This document shows positions 1-4,610 of a stretch of DNA of 11,178 nucleotides, piece after piece (within the stretch, counting starts at the first letter, position 1; every line of letters begins with the position of its first letter). The stretch is from assembly GCA_013153555.1 (NCBI GenBank), contig JAADEF010000018.1:1-11178 (forward strand), given 5' to 3'. A model generated the notes under the pieces. The model was not told the origin of the DNA. It saw nothing but the letters and a program-made list of their open reading frames with translations, and searched no databases. Made by a program: the position numbers and the translations under genes. The DNA is from Candidatus Nanohalarchaeota archaeon. Lineage in GTDB: Archaea; EX4484-52; JAADEF01.

Positions 1-288
1 TACATACGAGGGATCAAAAGAAAAATAATATTTATTTCTTTGAGAATCTATGAATTCTACTTTATAGGGCGTAATATTTAGAAGTTCAGGAGATAAAATT
101 TGAAGCAGAACAGTGTCTTCATAAAGATCCACTCTATTTATAATAGCAGTAATAGTAATTGAGGCGTTTTCTACATTTACTGGATCCGGATCATCATAAA
201 TATCTGAAATTATTACGGCTGTGGAATGCACTATTGGCATCAATACCAAAGTTAGGGTTATTATTGTAAAAAGTGTAATTATCCTCAT
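1..288 (-). CDS. Secreted or surface protein, N-terminal part only
   Basis: The reverse strand reads open from an ATG at 288-286 to the window edge, giving the first 96 residues of a longer protein. It opens with Met-Arg and a hydrophobic stretch (about residues 3-20, ending near Val-His-Ser-Thr-Ala) that looks like a Sec signal peptide. The exported part continues with a Tyr-Asp-Asp-Pro-Asp-Pro-Val-Asn-Val start and alternating beta-strand-like sequence, which resembles the Ig-like CARDB/COG1361 repeats common in archaeal surface proteins. That resemblance is by eye only. No Shine-Dalgarno precedes the ATG; the TATA-like sequence at 311-320 sits about 28 bp upstream, so the transcript may be leaderless. 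The C-terminus and any anchor lie outside the window. Confidence 0.7.
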   Translation of the reverse strand, partial: MRIITLFTIITLTLVLMPIVHSTAVIISDIYDDPDPVNVENASITITAIINRVDLYEDTVLLQILSPELLNITPYKVEFIDSQRNKYYFSFDPSYV

Positions 289-304
289 ACAATATGATTA
301 CTAT

Positions 305-320
305 AAAAAGCTATATAATA
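305..320. promoter_or_regulatory. Bidirectional TATA/BRE promoter between the secreted-protein gene and pyrH
   Basis: Only 54 bp separate two divergent start codons (288 on the minus strand, 343 on the plus strand). One near-symmetric TATA sequence, ctatataata at 311-320, is centred about 27-28 bp from both ATGs, the usual archaeal TATA-to-start distance. An A-rich BRE-like tract lies at 305-310 for the plus direction. Neither gene has an obvious Shine-Dalgarno, so both may be leaderless and share one TBP site. Confidence 0.55.
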
Positions 321-342
321 TTTTGGTATTATTCTTATTGGT

Positions 343-999
343 ATGGTGCTGGTCATAAGCTTAGGAGGAAGTTTAATTACTCAAAATTATTCAAAATTAA
401 AAGATTACGCAGATGTAATTAAAAAGCTTGCTGAAAAATATGAGGTTGTTTATGTTGTTACGGGTGGAGGAAAGCTTGCGAGACAGCTTATTGAAGAAGG
501 TAAAAAATTAGGGTATGGTAAGGAGGAACTTGACTGGATAGGTATTTATGCTACAAGAATTCATGCTTTGATGATGTACTTTGCATTAGGTATGAAAAAA
601 CAGCATATTGCAGAAAATGTTGATGAAATCATAAAAGAAAAAGGAAATATTAAAGTGATGGGCGGTGTGGTTCCTGGTCAATCTACTGATGCTGTTGCTT
701 CTGAAATAGCAGTAAAGACATCTTCTCCTTATTTAATTAATGCTACTGATGTTAAAGGAGTGTATGATAAAGATCCTAAGAAACATAAAGATGCAGTGTT
801 TTTAAAGACGCTGTGCTATGATGAGTTTATTAAAATGATGCAACGCGAAGAACAAGAACCTGGAAAATATGCGCTTTTTGATCTTAGGGGATTGAATATG
901 CTCAAGAACACAAATGTTATTTTAAAAATTATGGATGCCACTAATCCTTATGATTTGTTGGATTTTGAGGACAAAGGCACAGAGGTGAAAAGGTGTTAG
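343..999 (+). CDS. pyrH: Archaeal-type UMP kinase
   Basis: A 218-residue amino-acid-kinase-fold enzyme expected to convert UMP + ATP to UDP + ADP in the cytoplasm, the step leading from de novo pyrimidine synthesis to UTP and CTP. Visible motifs: the N-terminal glycine-rich loop SLGGSL (residues 6-11), VTGGGK (39-44), the GGVVPGQSTDAVA stretch (107-119) and LINATDVKGVYDKDP (131-145), all typical of the PyrH family. It lacks a C-terminal regulatory extension, and its length suits the short archaeal form. The ATG lies about 27 bp after a TATA box, consistent with a leaderless start. Its last seven bases overlap the GTG start of the next gene, and a Shine-Dalgarno (gaggtg) for that gene lies inside the pyrH 3' end, so the two are probably co-translated. 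Confidence 0.93.
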   Translation: MVLVISLGGSLITQNYSKLKDYADVIKKLAEKYEVVYVVTGGGKLARQLIEEGKKLGYGKEELDWIGIYATRIHALMMYFALGMKKQHIAENVDEIIKEKGNIKVMGGVVPGQSTDAVASEIAVKTSSPYLINATDVKGVYDKDPKKHKDAVFLKTLCYDEFIKMMQREEQEPGKYALFDLRGLNMLKNTNVILKIMDATNPYDLLDFEDKGTEVKRC

Positions 1000-1265
1000 G
1001 TGAAGAGAGATGCTTAAAGCTAAAAGAACTTATCTTTTTAGAAAATTTTAGCTATAATTCTTGGGATTCTTTAGCATACAATGAGGATGAGAGAAATTTA
1101 CTTCATGCTATTAGAAATGCTCTTGTTTACATACATGAACGAAAAAAAGTTACACCTTTTATAAAAAAACTTTTAATGGAAGCTATAGAAGAGCTTAAGA
1201 AGGAAGAACATTGCGATGTTGCAGAGATATTAGGAAATTTACTGAACGAATTTAGCGAAGATTAA
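993..1265 (+). CDS. Small helical protein of unknown function coupled to pyrH
   Basis: A 90-residue protein I do not recognise. It starts at GTG 993, overlapping the pyrH stop by 7 nt, and is preceded by gaggtga at the usual spacing, which supports this start and translational coupling. The sequence is charged and predicted mostly helical (for example HAIRNALVYIHERKKV, then LLMEAIEELKKEE), with two cysteines (Cys7 and Cys54) and no signal peptide or membrane segment. A small helical cytoplasmic or adaptor-like protein is possible; no function can be assigned. Its 3' end overlaps the 3' end of the convergent aMBF1-like gene by 14 nt. The overlap with pyrH, the Shine-Dalgarno and normal composition argue for a real gene. 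Confidence 0.72.
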   Translation: MLGEERCLKLKELIFLENFSYNSWDSLAYNEDERNLLHAIRNALVYIHERKKVTPFIKKLLMEAIEELKKEEHCDVAEILGNLLNEFSED

Positions 1266-1728
1266 GTTTTTCTTTTAATAGATCTCCTAATGTAAAAGCA
1301 GGTTTCTTTGATGTGTTTTCTGGTTTGCTGTTTTCCTCTGGGAGTGTATAGGTTTGTTTTATAATAAGTTTTATTTTAAGAATCTTTTCTAACTTTTTTG
1401 CTTCTTCAAGGGTAAGGGGAATATGCCCATCTATCACTTTTTTTAACCACGATTCTTTTAGGTTATGGGATCTGCAAAATTTTTGTAGGTCTCCATACTT
1501 TTCTAAAATAGCGTTTTTTAAGATGGTAGGGTAGTCTTCAATGAGTTCTTCCTCTGATTCTTCGCTAATTTGTTTTCTAAGTTTGTGTGATTTTTTCGTG
1601 GGTAGTGGCTGTTTCTTTTTGCCTAAGGAAGCACATTCTTTGCATACTTGCATTTCGCTACCTTCTATTATCACAGAATAAAGCTTTGGTGTTTTATTGC
1701 CGCATACCTCACAAATAAGCTCATCCAT
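1252..1728 (-). CDS. aMBF1-like transcription factor (zinc ribbon plus HTH)
   Basis: A 158-residue protein matching archaeal multiprotein bridging factor 1. It has an N-terminal zinc ribbon with Cys6-x2-Cys9 and Cys29-x2-Cys32, a charged linker (about 36-62), a helical domain at about 65-122 where the Xre/Cro-type HTH belongs, and a C-terminal TLGDLLKEKL segment like the TLGD end of the family. Archaeal MBF1 proteins are associated with the transcription/translation machinery. The HTH is divergent: the usual G-LSQEELA core is replaced by GDLQKFCRSHNLKESWL. I chose ATG 1728 (Met-Asp-Glu-Leu) because the zinc ribbon begins there; the 32 further in-frame residues upstream, to 1824, are encoded by a GC-rich stem-loop and look non-coding. 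A weak Shine-Dalgarno (aaggga on the minus strand) lies just before it. Confidence 0.8.
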   Translation of the reverse strand: MDELICEVCGNKTPKLYSVIIEGSEMQVCKECASLGKKKQPLPTKKSHKLRKQISEESEEELIEDYPTILKNAILEKYGDLQKFCRSHNLKESWLKKVIDGHIPLTLEEAKKLEKILKIKLIIKQTYTLPEENSKPENTSKKPAFTLGDLLKEKLNLR

Positions 1729-1753
1729 CTTATCCCTTAAAATAAAGTTGGGC

Positions 1754-1816
1754 TCGGACAGGCAGGACGCTTTTTTTGACCGATTACCTCGGCGGGGTTT
1801 GTCCTGCTCTGTCCGA
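1754..1816 (-). promoter_or_regulatory. Long GC-rich stem-loop in the aMBF1-like leader
   Basis: Bases 1754-1768 pair with 1801-1816 to give 15 Watson-Crick pairs interrupted by one bulged base (1808). Inside lies a small second hairpin (1780-1783 with 1789-1792, loop of five) flanked by a C-rich and an A-rich internal-loop strand. In the minus-strand RNA it ends about 25 nt before the aMBF1-like ATG, so it could act as a leader structure or be part of a separate small RNA. Read on the plus strand, the hairpin is followed by T6 at 1831-1836, so a terminator for plus-strand read-through is an alternative reading. Confidence 0.6.
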
Positions 1817-1826
1817 ATCAGCACCT

Positions 1827-1875
1827 AAGCTTTTTTAGGGTCTGAGCCTCTGCTCATCCTCCCCTAATCAAGCTT
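1827..1875 (-). promoter_or_regulatory. Kink-turn hairpin, candidate L7Ae-binding site
   Basis: On the minus strand the elements of a kink-turn occur in order. The C-stem UUAGGG (1867-1862) pairs with CCCUAA (1840-1835). A three-base bulge GAG is followed by GA on one strand, opposed by GA on the other, giving tandem G-A pairs. The NC-stem UGAGC pairs with GCUCA around an AGAG loop. Below the C-stem a 2 x 2 internal loop leads to another helix, AAGCUU with AAGCUU (1875-1870 with 1832-1827). This agrees with the kink-turn consensus bound by archaeal L7Ae. It lies between a TATA-like promoter and the aMBF1-like ATG, so it may be a regulatory leader element or part of an unnamed RNA. Confidence 0.6.
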
Positions 1876-1903
1876 TGATCCCTCGTATATGCGCCATTAT
1901 GAG

Positions 1904-1924
1904 CTATATTGTATATGTTTTTTC
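1904..1924 (-). promoter_or_regulatory. Probable promoter for the aMBF1-like leader transcript
   Basis: The minus strand reads aaaaaacatatacaatatag, an A-rich BRE-like tract followed by a TATA-like core. A start about 25-27 nt downstream would fall near 1883-1888, just before the kink-turn hairpin, giving a leader of roughly 155 nt. No better TATA sequence lies closer to the ATG at the right distance. A plus-strand TATA-like sequence (taatataaata, 1925-1935) overlaps in the opposite direction. Confidence 0.45.
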
Positions 1925-1938
1925 TAATATAAATAACT

Positions 1939-1969
1939 TATGCCTTCTCATCTTGTTATCGAAGGCATA
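1939..1969. repeat. Hairpin with perfect 9-bp stem
   Basis: TATGCCTTC at 1939-1947 is exactly complementary to GAAGGCATA at 1961-1969, leaving a 13-base loop. It lies just outside the aMBF1-like promoter. It could be an RNA hairpin or a protein-binding inverted repeat; the sequence does not say which. Confidence 0.5.
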
Positions 1970-1980
1970 CCTCCTCAAAA

Positions 1981-2035
1981 AAGGGGCTCAGTGGAGGGGT
2001 TGGCTCTGAAGGGGCTCTGTCAAAGGGGTCTGACC
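1981..2035 (+). repeat. Four GGGG tracts in about 14-nt irregular repeats
   Basis: Four degenerate units of about 14 nt, close to AAGGGGCTCTGNNN, run in tandem (1981-1994, 1995-2008, 2009-2022, 2023-2035). Each carries a GGGG run (1983-1986, 1996-1999, 2011-2014, 2025-2028), separated by loops of 9, 11 and 10 nt. This could be a long-loop G-quadruplex on the plus strand, a repeated protein site, or part of a C-rich structured RNA on the minus strand. It is strongly unlike the surrounding AT-rich sequence. Confidence 0.55.
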
Positions 2036-2072
2036 ATGATAACATCATATCACCTCATTAGTTTATCCTCAT

Positions 2073-2150
2073 GCCCTACACAATACACTTAAGAACAATA
2101 GCATATTATGTAGGGCTTTAGAAGTGTTTTGGCACAAATATTAGCCCTAC
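2073..2150. repeat. Mutually exclusive 8-bp helices
   Basis: GCCCTACA at 2073-2080 pairs perfectly with TGTAGGGC at 2109-2116. The same GTAGGGC segment, extended as 2110-2117, also pairs perfectly with AGCCCTAC at 2143-2150. Both helices cannot form together in one RNA, which is the layout of a two-state switch or attenuator. Whether the region is transcribed, and from which strand, is not shown. Confidence 0.4.
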
Positions 2151-2176
2151 TAGATTATAGCAAGTAGATATTAGTT

Positions 2177-2236
2177 TAGCAAATGCACTATTTATTGCTG
2201 CATTCCATGCAGCTCTTTCATTTAGTGCATTTGCTA
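2177..2236. repeat. Nested inverted repeat, 60-nt hairpin
   Basis: TAGCAAATGCACTA (2177-2190) is perfectly complementary to the segment 2223-2236, giving a 14-bp outer stem. Inside it GCTGCAT (2197-2203) pairs with ATGCAGC (2207-2213) around a three-base loop, with an asymmetric 6/9-base internal loop between the stems. This could be a structured RNA element, a cruciform or a small palindromic repeat. No flanking target duplication was recognised. A minus-strand TATA-like sequence at 2267-2279 would place a start near 2246, just before it. Confidence 0.6.
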
Positions 2237-2347
2237 TGATCATTTTAAACACCCTATTATCTAAGTAGTTATATTATAGATGTAATACTATTTAAAGGTT
2301 TCGATAGTTTTGAGTTAATTTTTTAAAATTTTTTATTCATCCGCCAT

Positions 2348-2380
2348 AGACCATAATGAGAGACTATAATAGACTATGAT
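2348..2380. repeat. Triple decamer repeat AGACYATRAT upstream of tbp
   Basis: AGACCATAAT (2348-2357), AGACTATAAT (2361-2370) and AGACTATGAT (2371-2380) are near-identical direct repeats, spaced 13 and 10 bp start to start, so near one helical turn. They lie about 100 bp before the tbp start and about 70 bp before its TATA box, a plausible place for an activator or repressor array. Confidence 0.4.
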
Positions 2381-2444
2381 GTTTGTTAGAAGGTTTTTAG
2401 AAAATTTTTAAATGATGGTTGTAATAACCTCGGCATTTATTTAA

Positions 2445-2459
2445 AAAACTATATAAAGC
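2445..2459 (+). promoter_or_regulatory. TATA box of tbp, leaderless start
   Basis: The sequence aaaactatataaagc holds a good archaeal TATA core (tatataaa, 2450-2457) behind an A-rich BRE-like tract. Its centre is about 27 bp from the tbp ATG at 2481, so transcription should begin at or next to the start codon. No Shine-Dalgarno is present. The promoter of tbp is itself a binding site for its product. Confidence 0.65.
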
Positions 2460-2480
2460 TTTCTAAATATAATATAAGGT

Positions 2481-3071
2481 ATGGTATTAGATATAAAACT
2501 TCCAGATCCAAATCCGTATAAGATAAAAGTAACCAATATTGTAATAGAAATAAATTTTGGAGGTAAAATTCCTTTGGATAGAATAGCTAATATGCTTCCT
2601 TCTGCAGAGTATGAACCAGAATCTTTTCCTGGTTTAGTTTATAGAATGACCGATCCAAAGGCAACTGCATTAGTATTTACAAGCGGTAGAGCTATATTGT
2701 CTGGAATTAATGACATAGAAAAAGCAAAAAAAGCAGTTAAACGCATGCTTGAAGATTTTGGAAGCATAGGTATTAAGTTTGAGAAAGAGCCAGAAATAAA
2801 AATTGTTAATTTAGTTGCAAGTGCTGATTTGGGCGTGCATTTAGATTTAAATACTTTGGTATATGAATTGGAAAATTGCGAATATGAACCAGAGCAATTT
2901 CCTGGTTTAGTTTATAGAATGGATGATCCTCCTGTTGTGGTTCTTATATTTAATACTGGAAGAGTTAATATAACAGGTTCTCGTGATATTTCTGTTGTGG
3001 CGAGAGCTGCTGAAAATCTTAGAAAGAAAGTGGAAGAAATAGGTGCAGTTCTTAAGAAGAAGGAGGATTAA
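2481..3071 (+). CDS. tbp: TATA-binding protein (basal transcription factor)
   Basis: A 196-residue TBP, within the usual archaeal size (about 180-200). It is the archaeal basal factor that bends promoter DNA at the TATA box and recruits TFB and RNA polymerase. Two direct saddle repeats are clear: residues about 6-94 (TNIVIEINFG, EYEPESFPGLVYRM, VFTSGRAILSG) and about 98-190 (VNLVASADLG, EYEPEQFPGLVYRM, IFNTGRVNITG). The usual inserted phenylalanine-proline-glycine loop and G-R strand are present in both halves. The last residues are a lysine/glutamate tail. A 24-nt stretch encoding FPGLVYRM is identical in both repeats, which codon bias can explain. The stop codon is immediately followed by the ATG of a dehydrogenase gene whose Shine-Dalgarno lies in the tbp tail, so the two form an operon. 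Confidence 0.96.
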   Translation: MVLDIKLPDPNPYKIKVTNIVIEINFGGKIPLDRIANMLPSAEYEPESFPGLVYRMTDPKATALVFTSGRAILSGINDIEKAKKAVKRMLEDFGSIGIKFEKEPEIKIVNLVASADLGVHLDLNTLVYELENCEYEPEQFPGLVYRMDDPPVVVLIFNTGRVNITGSRDISVVARAAENLRKKVEEIGAVLKKKED

Positions 3072-4064
3072 ATGCGTATTGTTATTGCTGAGGCAAACGA
3101 ACAAGAAAAGCAATTTTTTAGCAAACGCTTTTCTAATGCCTACATAACTTCCAAACTTCTTAATGATTTGCCTAAGAATGTTCTTTCAAAAGCTGAAATA
3201 GTGAGTATTTTTATATATTCTAAAATTGATGAAGATCTTTTGAAAAATATGCCTAATCTTAAATATGTTGTTACAAGATCTGCGGGATACAATCATATTG
3301 ATTTAGAAGCATGCAAAAAAAGAGGTATTAAGGTTTATAATGTTCCTGATTATGGTGATGAAACTGTTGCAGAATTTGCTTTAATGCTTATGTTGGCGGT
3401 GTTAAGAAAACTTAAAAATATCATGACTTCTATGTGGTTTTCTCCAAAAATAGATTATGTTGCTTTGCGGGGCAATGATCTTCATGGAAAAACAGTGGGA
3501 ATTATAGGTACAGGAAGAATAGGTAAGAAACTTATTAAACTGCTTTATGGATTTGAAGTCAAAATTTTAGCTTATGACCTTTATCCTGATGAAGAGTTAG
3601 AAAAGAAGTATGAGGTGAATTATGTTGGCTTAGATGAGCTTTTCAAAGCTAGTGATATTATTTCCTTGCATGTTCCTTTAACACCACAAACTAAACATCT
3701 TATTAATAAAAAAGCCATTAAAAAAATGAAAAAAGGTGTGGTAATTATTAATACTGCAAGAGGTGAGCTAATAGACAGCGAGGCATTACTGGAAGGTATT
3801 AAAGAAGGCAGAATAGGTGGAGCTGCTTTAGATGTGGTGGAAAGTGAAAAAATGATAATCGATGAAGGAGATTTACAGAGGGAGGGGAGTTATAAAAACG
3901 CTTTGATAAATCATATTTTACTAAAACATCCCAACGTTATTATTACACCTCATATTGCATATGATACAAAAGAAGCAGTAGAAAGAATTATTAAAAGGTC
4001 TTATGAGCATATTAGCTCGCTATTATCTCATAAACCTATAAAAAAAGAATATAGAATAGCATAG
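3072..4064 (+). CDS. D-2-hydroxyacid dehydrogenase, D-lactate dehydrogenase-like
   Basis: A 330-residue NAD-dependent oxidoreductase of the D-isomer-specific 2-hydroxyacid dehydrogenase family, which interconverts a 2-oxoacid and a D-2-hydroxyacid. The substrate-binding half carries RSAGYNHIDL (69-78). The Rossmann half has GTGRIG (146-151) and Asp169 at the end of the second strand, indicating NAD rather than NADP. Catalytic positions are Arg230 (INTARGELID), Glu258 (ALDVVESE) and His294 (ITPHIAYDTKEA). The SAGYN motif and the TPH-Ala-Tyr-x-Thr ending resemble D-lactate dehydrogenases more than glyoxylate reductases or phosphoglycerate dehydrogenases; the exact substrate is inferred. There is no C-terminal ACT domain. 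The start ATG directly follows the tbp stop with ggagg at 3062-3066. Its 3' end lies 2 nt from the convergent nob1-like gene. Confidence 0.88.
   Translation: MRIVIAEANEQEKQFFSKRFSNAYITSKLLNDLPKNVLSKAEIVSIFIYSKIDEDLLKNMPNLKYVVTRSAGYNHIDLEACKKRGIKVYNVPDYGDETVAEFALMLMLAVLRKLKNIMTSMWFSPKIDYVALRGNDLHGKTVGIIGTGRIGKKLIKLLYGFEVKILAYDLYPDEELEKKYEVNYVGLDELFKASDIISLHVPLTPQTKHLINKKAIKKMKKGVVIINTARGELIDSEALLEGIKEGRIGGAALDVVESEKMIIDEGDLQREGSYKNALINHILLKHPNVIITPHIAYDTKEAVERIIKRSYEHISSLLSHKPIKKEYRIA
4040..4046 (-). terminator. Possible U-tract terminator for the nob1-like gene
   Basis: Seven A residues on the plus strand give a T7 tract on the minus strand about 20-27 nt beyond the nob1-like stop. Archaeal RNA polymerase terminates at such U-tracts, often without a hairpin; none is obvious here. 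Confidence 0.3.
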
Positions 4065-4066
4065 AA

Positions 4067-4555
4067 TTATTTGCTTATCCATATGCTTTTAGATCCACAA
4101 ACTTCACAGATATCTTGTGTTATCTCTTTTTTGCAAGATGGACATATTTTTTTCCATTCTAAGCTTTTAGTTATGGTTCCTCTTTCTACACTCATAAATG
4201 GAATGTTTTCTTTTTTACATACATCTTGAATACTGTAATCATCCGTCACCATGATAATTTTTTTACCTTTTTCTTTTAGTTCTAATGCTATTGCCAATAG
4301 CTCTATGTCTGTTTCTGAAAGTTTTAGGTAAGAATATCTTTTTTTAATTTCTTCTTTGTATTTTTGTTTTGGCGAGTAAAGTTCCATTCCTTGTAGTTGC
4401 ATTTTTTCAAATTCCATTTTCGCCGGCATGGTAATAAGTTCCTCATAGACTGAATAGGTGGTTATGCACATTTTATCGTGGAACCAAGATGACGCATTTT
4501 TTATAAATACTGCGGTATCAAGAATATAGATCACAGGAGTATCTGATGAAGTCAT
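4067..4555 (-). CDS. NOB1-like PIN-domain endonuclease with zinc ribbon
   Basis: A 162-residue protein with the architecture of archaeal NOB1, which cleaves the 3' end of pre-16S rRNA during small-subunit maturation. The PIN domain (about 7-130) shows the acidic metal-binding set: Asp13 in ILDTAVF, Glu38/Glu39 in YEEL, Asp83 in LSETDIELLAIA and Asp105/Asp106 in VTDDYSIQ. The C-terminal zinc ribbon has Cys138-x2-Cys141 and Cys150-x2-Cys153. Length agrees with the archaeal family. The gene ends 2 nt from the convergent dehydrogenase and is divergent from the zinc-ribbon gene at 4611. A partial Shine-Dalgarno (gagggg) precedes its ATG. I infer NOB1 rather than a toxin-type PIN protein because of the fused zinc ribbon. 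Confidence 0.85.
   Translation of the reverse strand: MTSSDTPVIYILDTAVFIKNASSWFHDKMCITTYSVYEELITMPAKMEFEKMQLQGMELYSPKQKYKEEIKKRYSYLKLSETDIELLAIALELKEKGKKIIMVTDDYSIQDVCKKENIPFMSVERGTITKSLEWKKICPSCKKEITQDICEVCGSKSIWISK
4127..4153 (+). terminator. Possible U-tract terminators for the tbp operon
   Basis: T6 (4127-4132) and T7 (4147-4153) lie 60-90 nt beyond the dehydrogenase stop on the plus strand, inside the convergent gene. They could end the tbp-dehydrogenase transcript; they also encode part of the opposite gene, so this is only a possibility. Confidence 0.25.
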
Positions 4556-4579
4556 AATTTACCCCTCATAAATGTTAAT

Positions 4580-4600
4580 AATAAATAATTTAAAGCAAAT
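4580..4600. promoter_or_regulatory. Divergent promoter region, nob1-like and zinc-ribbon genes
   Basis: The 55-bp gap between the two divergent starts (4555 and 4611) is almost entirely A and T. The plus strand has aataatttaaag about 20-28 bp before ATG 4611, suiting a leaderless start, and the minus strand has taaattatttattatt about 20-35 bp before ATG 4555. Exact TATA positions cannot be fixed because several overlapping matches exist. Confidence 0.4.
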
Positions 4601-4610
4601 TAATAAAATT

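Larger units (their letters stand above)
1729..2480. other. 752-nt intergenic region between divergent aMBF1-like and tbp genes
   Basis: No convincing coding region is visible here. GC-rich patches (about 1750-1890 and 1980-2035) stand out in otherwise AT-rich DNA, which in AT-rich genomes often marks structured RNA. From left to right it holds the aMBF1-like leader with a long stem and a kink-turn hairpin, a TATA-like promoter near 1904-1916, a 9-bp hairpin, four spaced GGGG tracts, two competing helices, a nested hairpin, another minus-strand TATA-like sequence (2267-2279), a triple decamer repeat and the tbp promoter. Signatures of SRP RNA, RNase P RNA, tRNA or standard C/D and H/ACA guides were looked for and not found. 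Confidence 0.8.

Noticed and set aside
1729..1824. N-terminal extension of the aMBF1-like protein up to ATG 1824.
   Set aside because: The extra 32 residues are encoded by the GC-rich stem-loop, precede the zinc ribbon start, and resemble no MBF1 N-terminus.
4..1888. A 15-nt inverted match, tttgatccctcgtat, at 1874-1888 and (reverse) 4-18.
   Set aside because: In 11 kb a match this long is only mildly unlikely by chance; one copy is within coding sequence and there is no other sign of recombination.
1960..2050. C/D box small RNA, from an ATGATGT and several CTGA-like segments on the minus strand.
   Set aside because: Boxes are imperfect, the spacing to a D box is too long, and no clear C'/D' pair is present.
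1740..2250. Possible SRP RNA or RNase P RNA in the GC-rich gap.
   Set aside because: The SRP helix 8 GGAAG/GGAGCAGC-type core and the RNase P GAGGAAAGTCC and ACAGAA signatures were not seen on either strand.
2625..2921. A 24-nt identical direct repeat inside tbp (2625-2648 and 2898-2921).
   Set aside because: It encodes FPGLVYRM in both TBP saddle repeats with the most favoured AT-rich codons, so protein conservation plus codon bias explain it.
2907..3113. Open frames opposite tbp, herA, minD and the surface gene (for example 2907-3113, 7632-7823, 8683-8925, 10497-10688 and 10824-11087 on the minus strand).
   Set aside because: They lie antisense to well-supported genes, lack ribosome binding sites, and show low-complexity composition.
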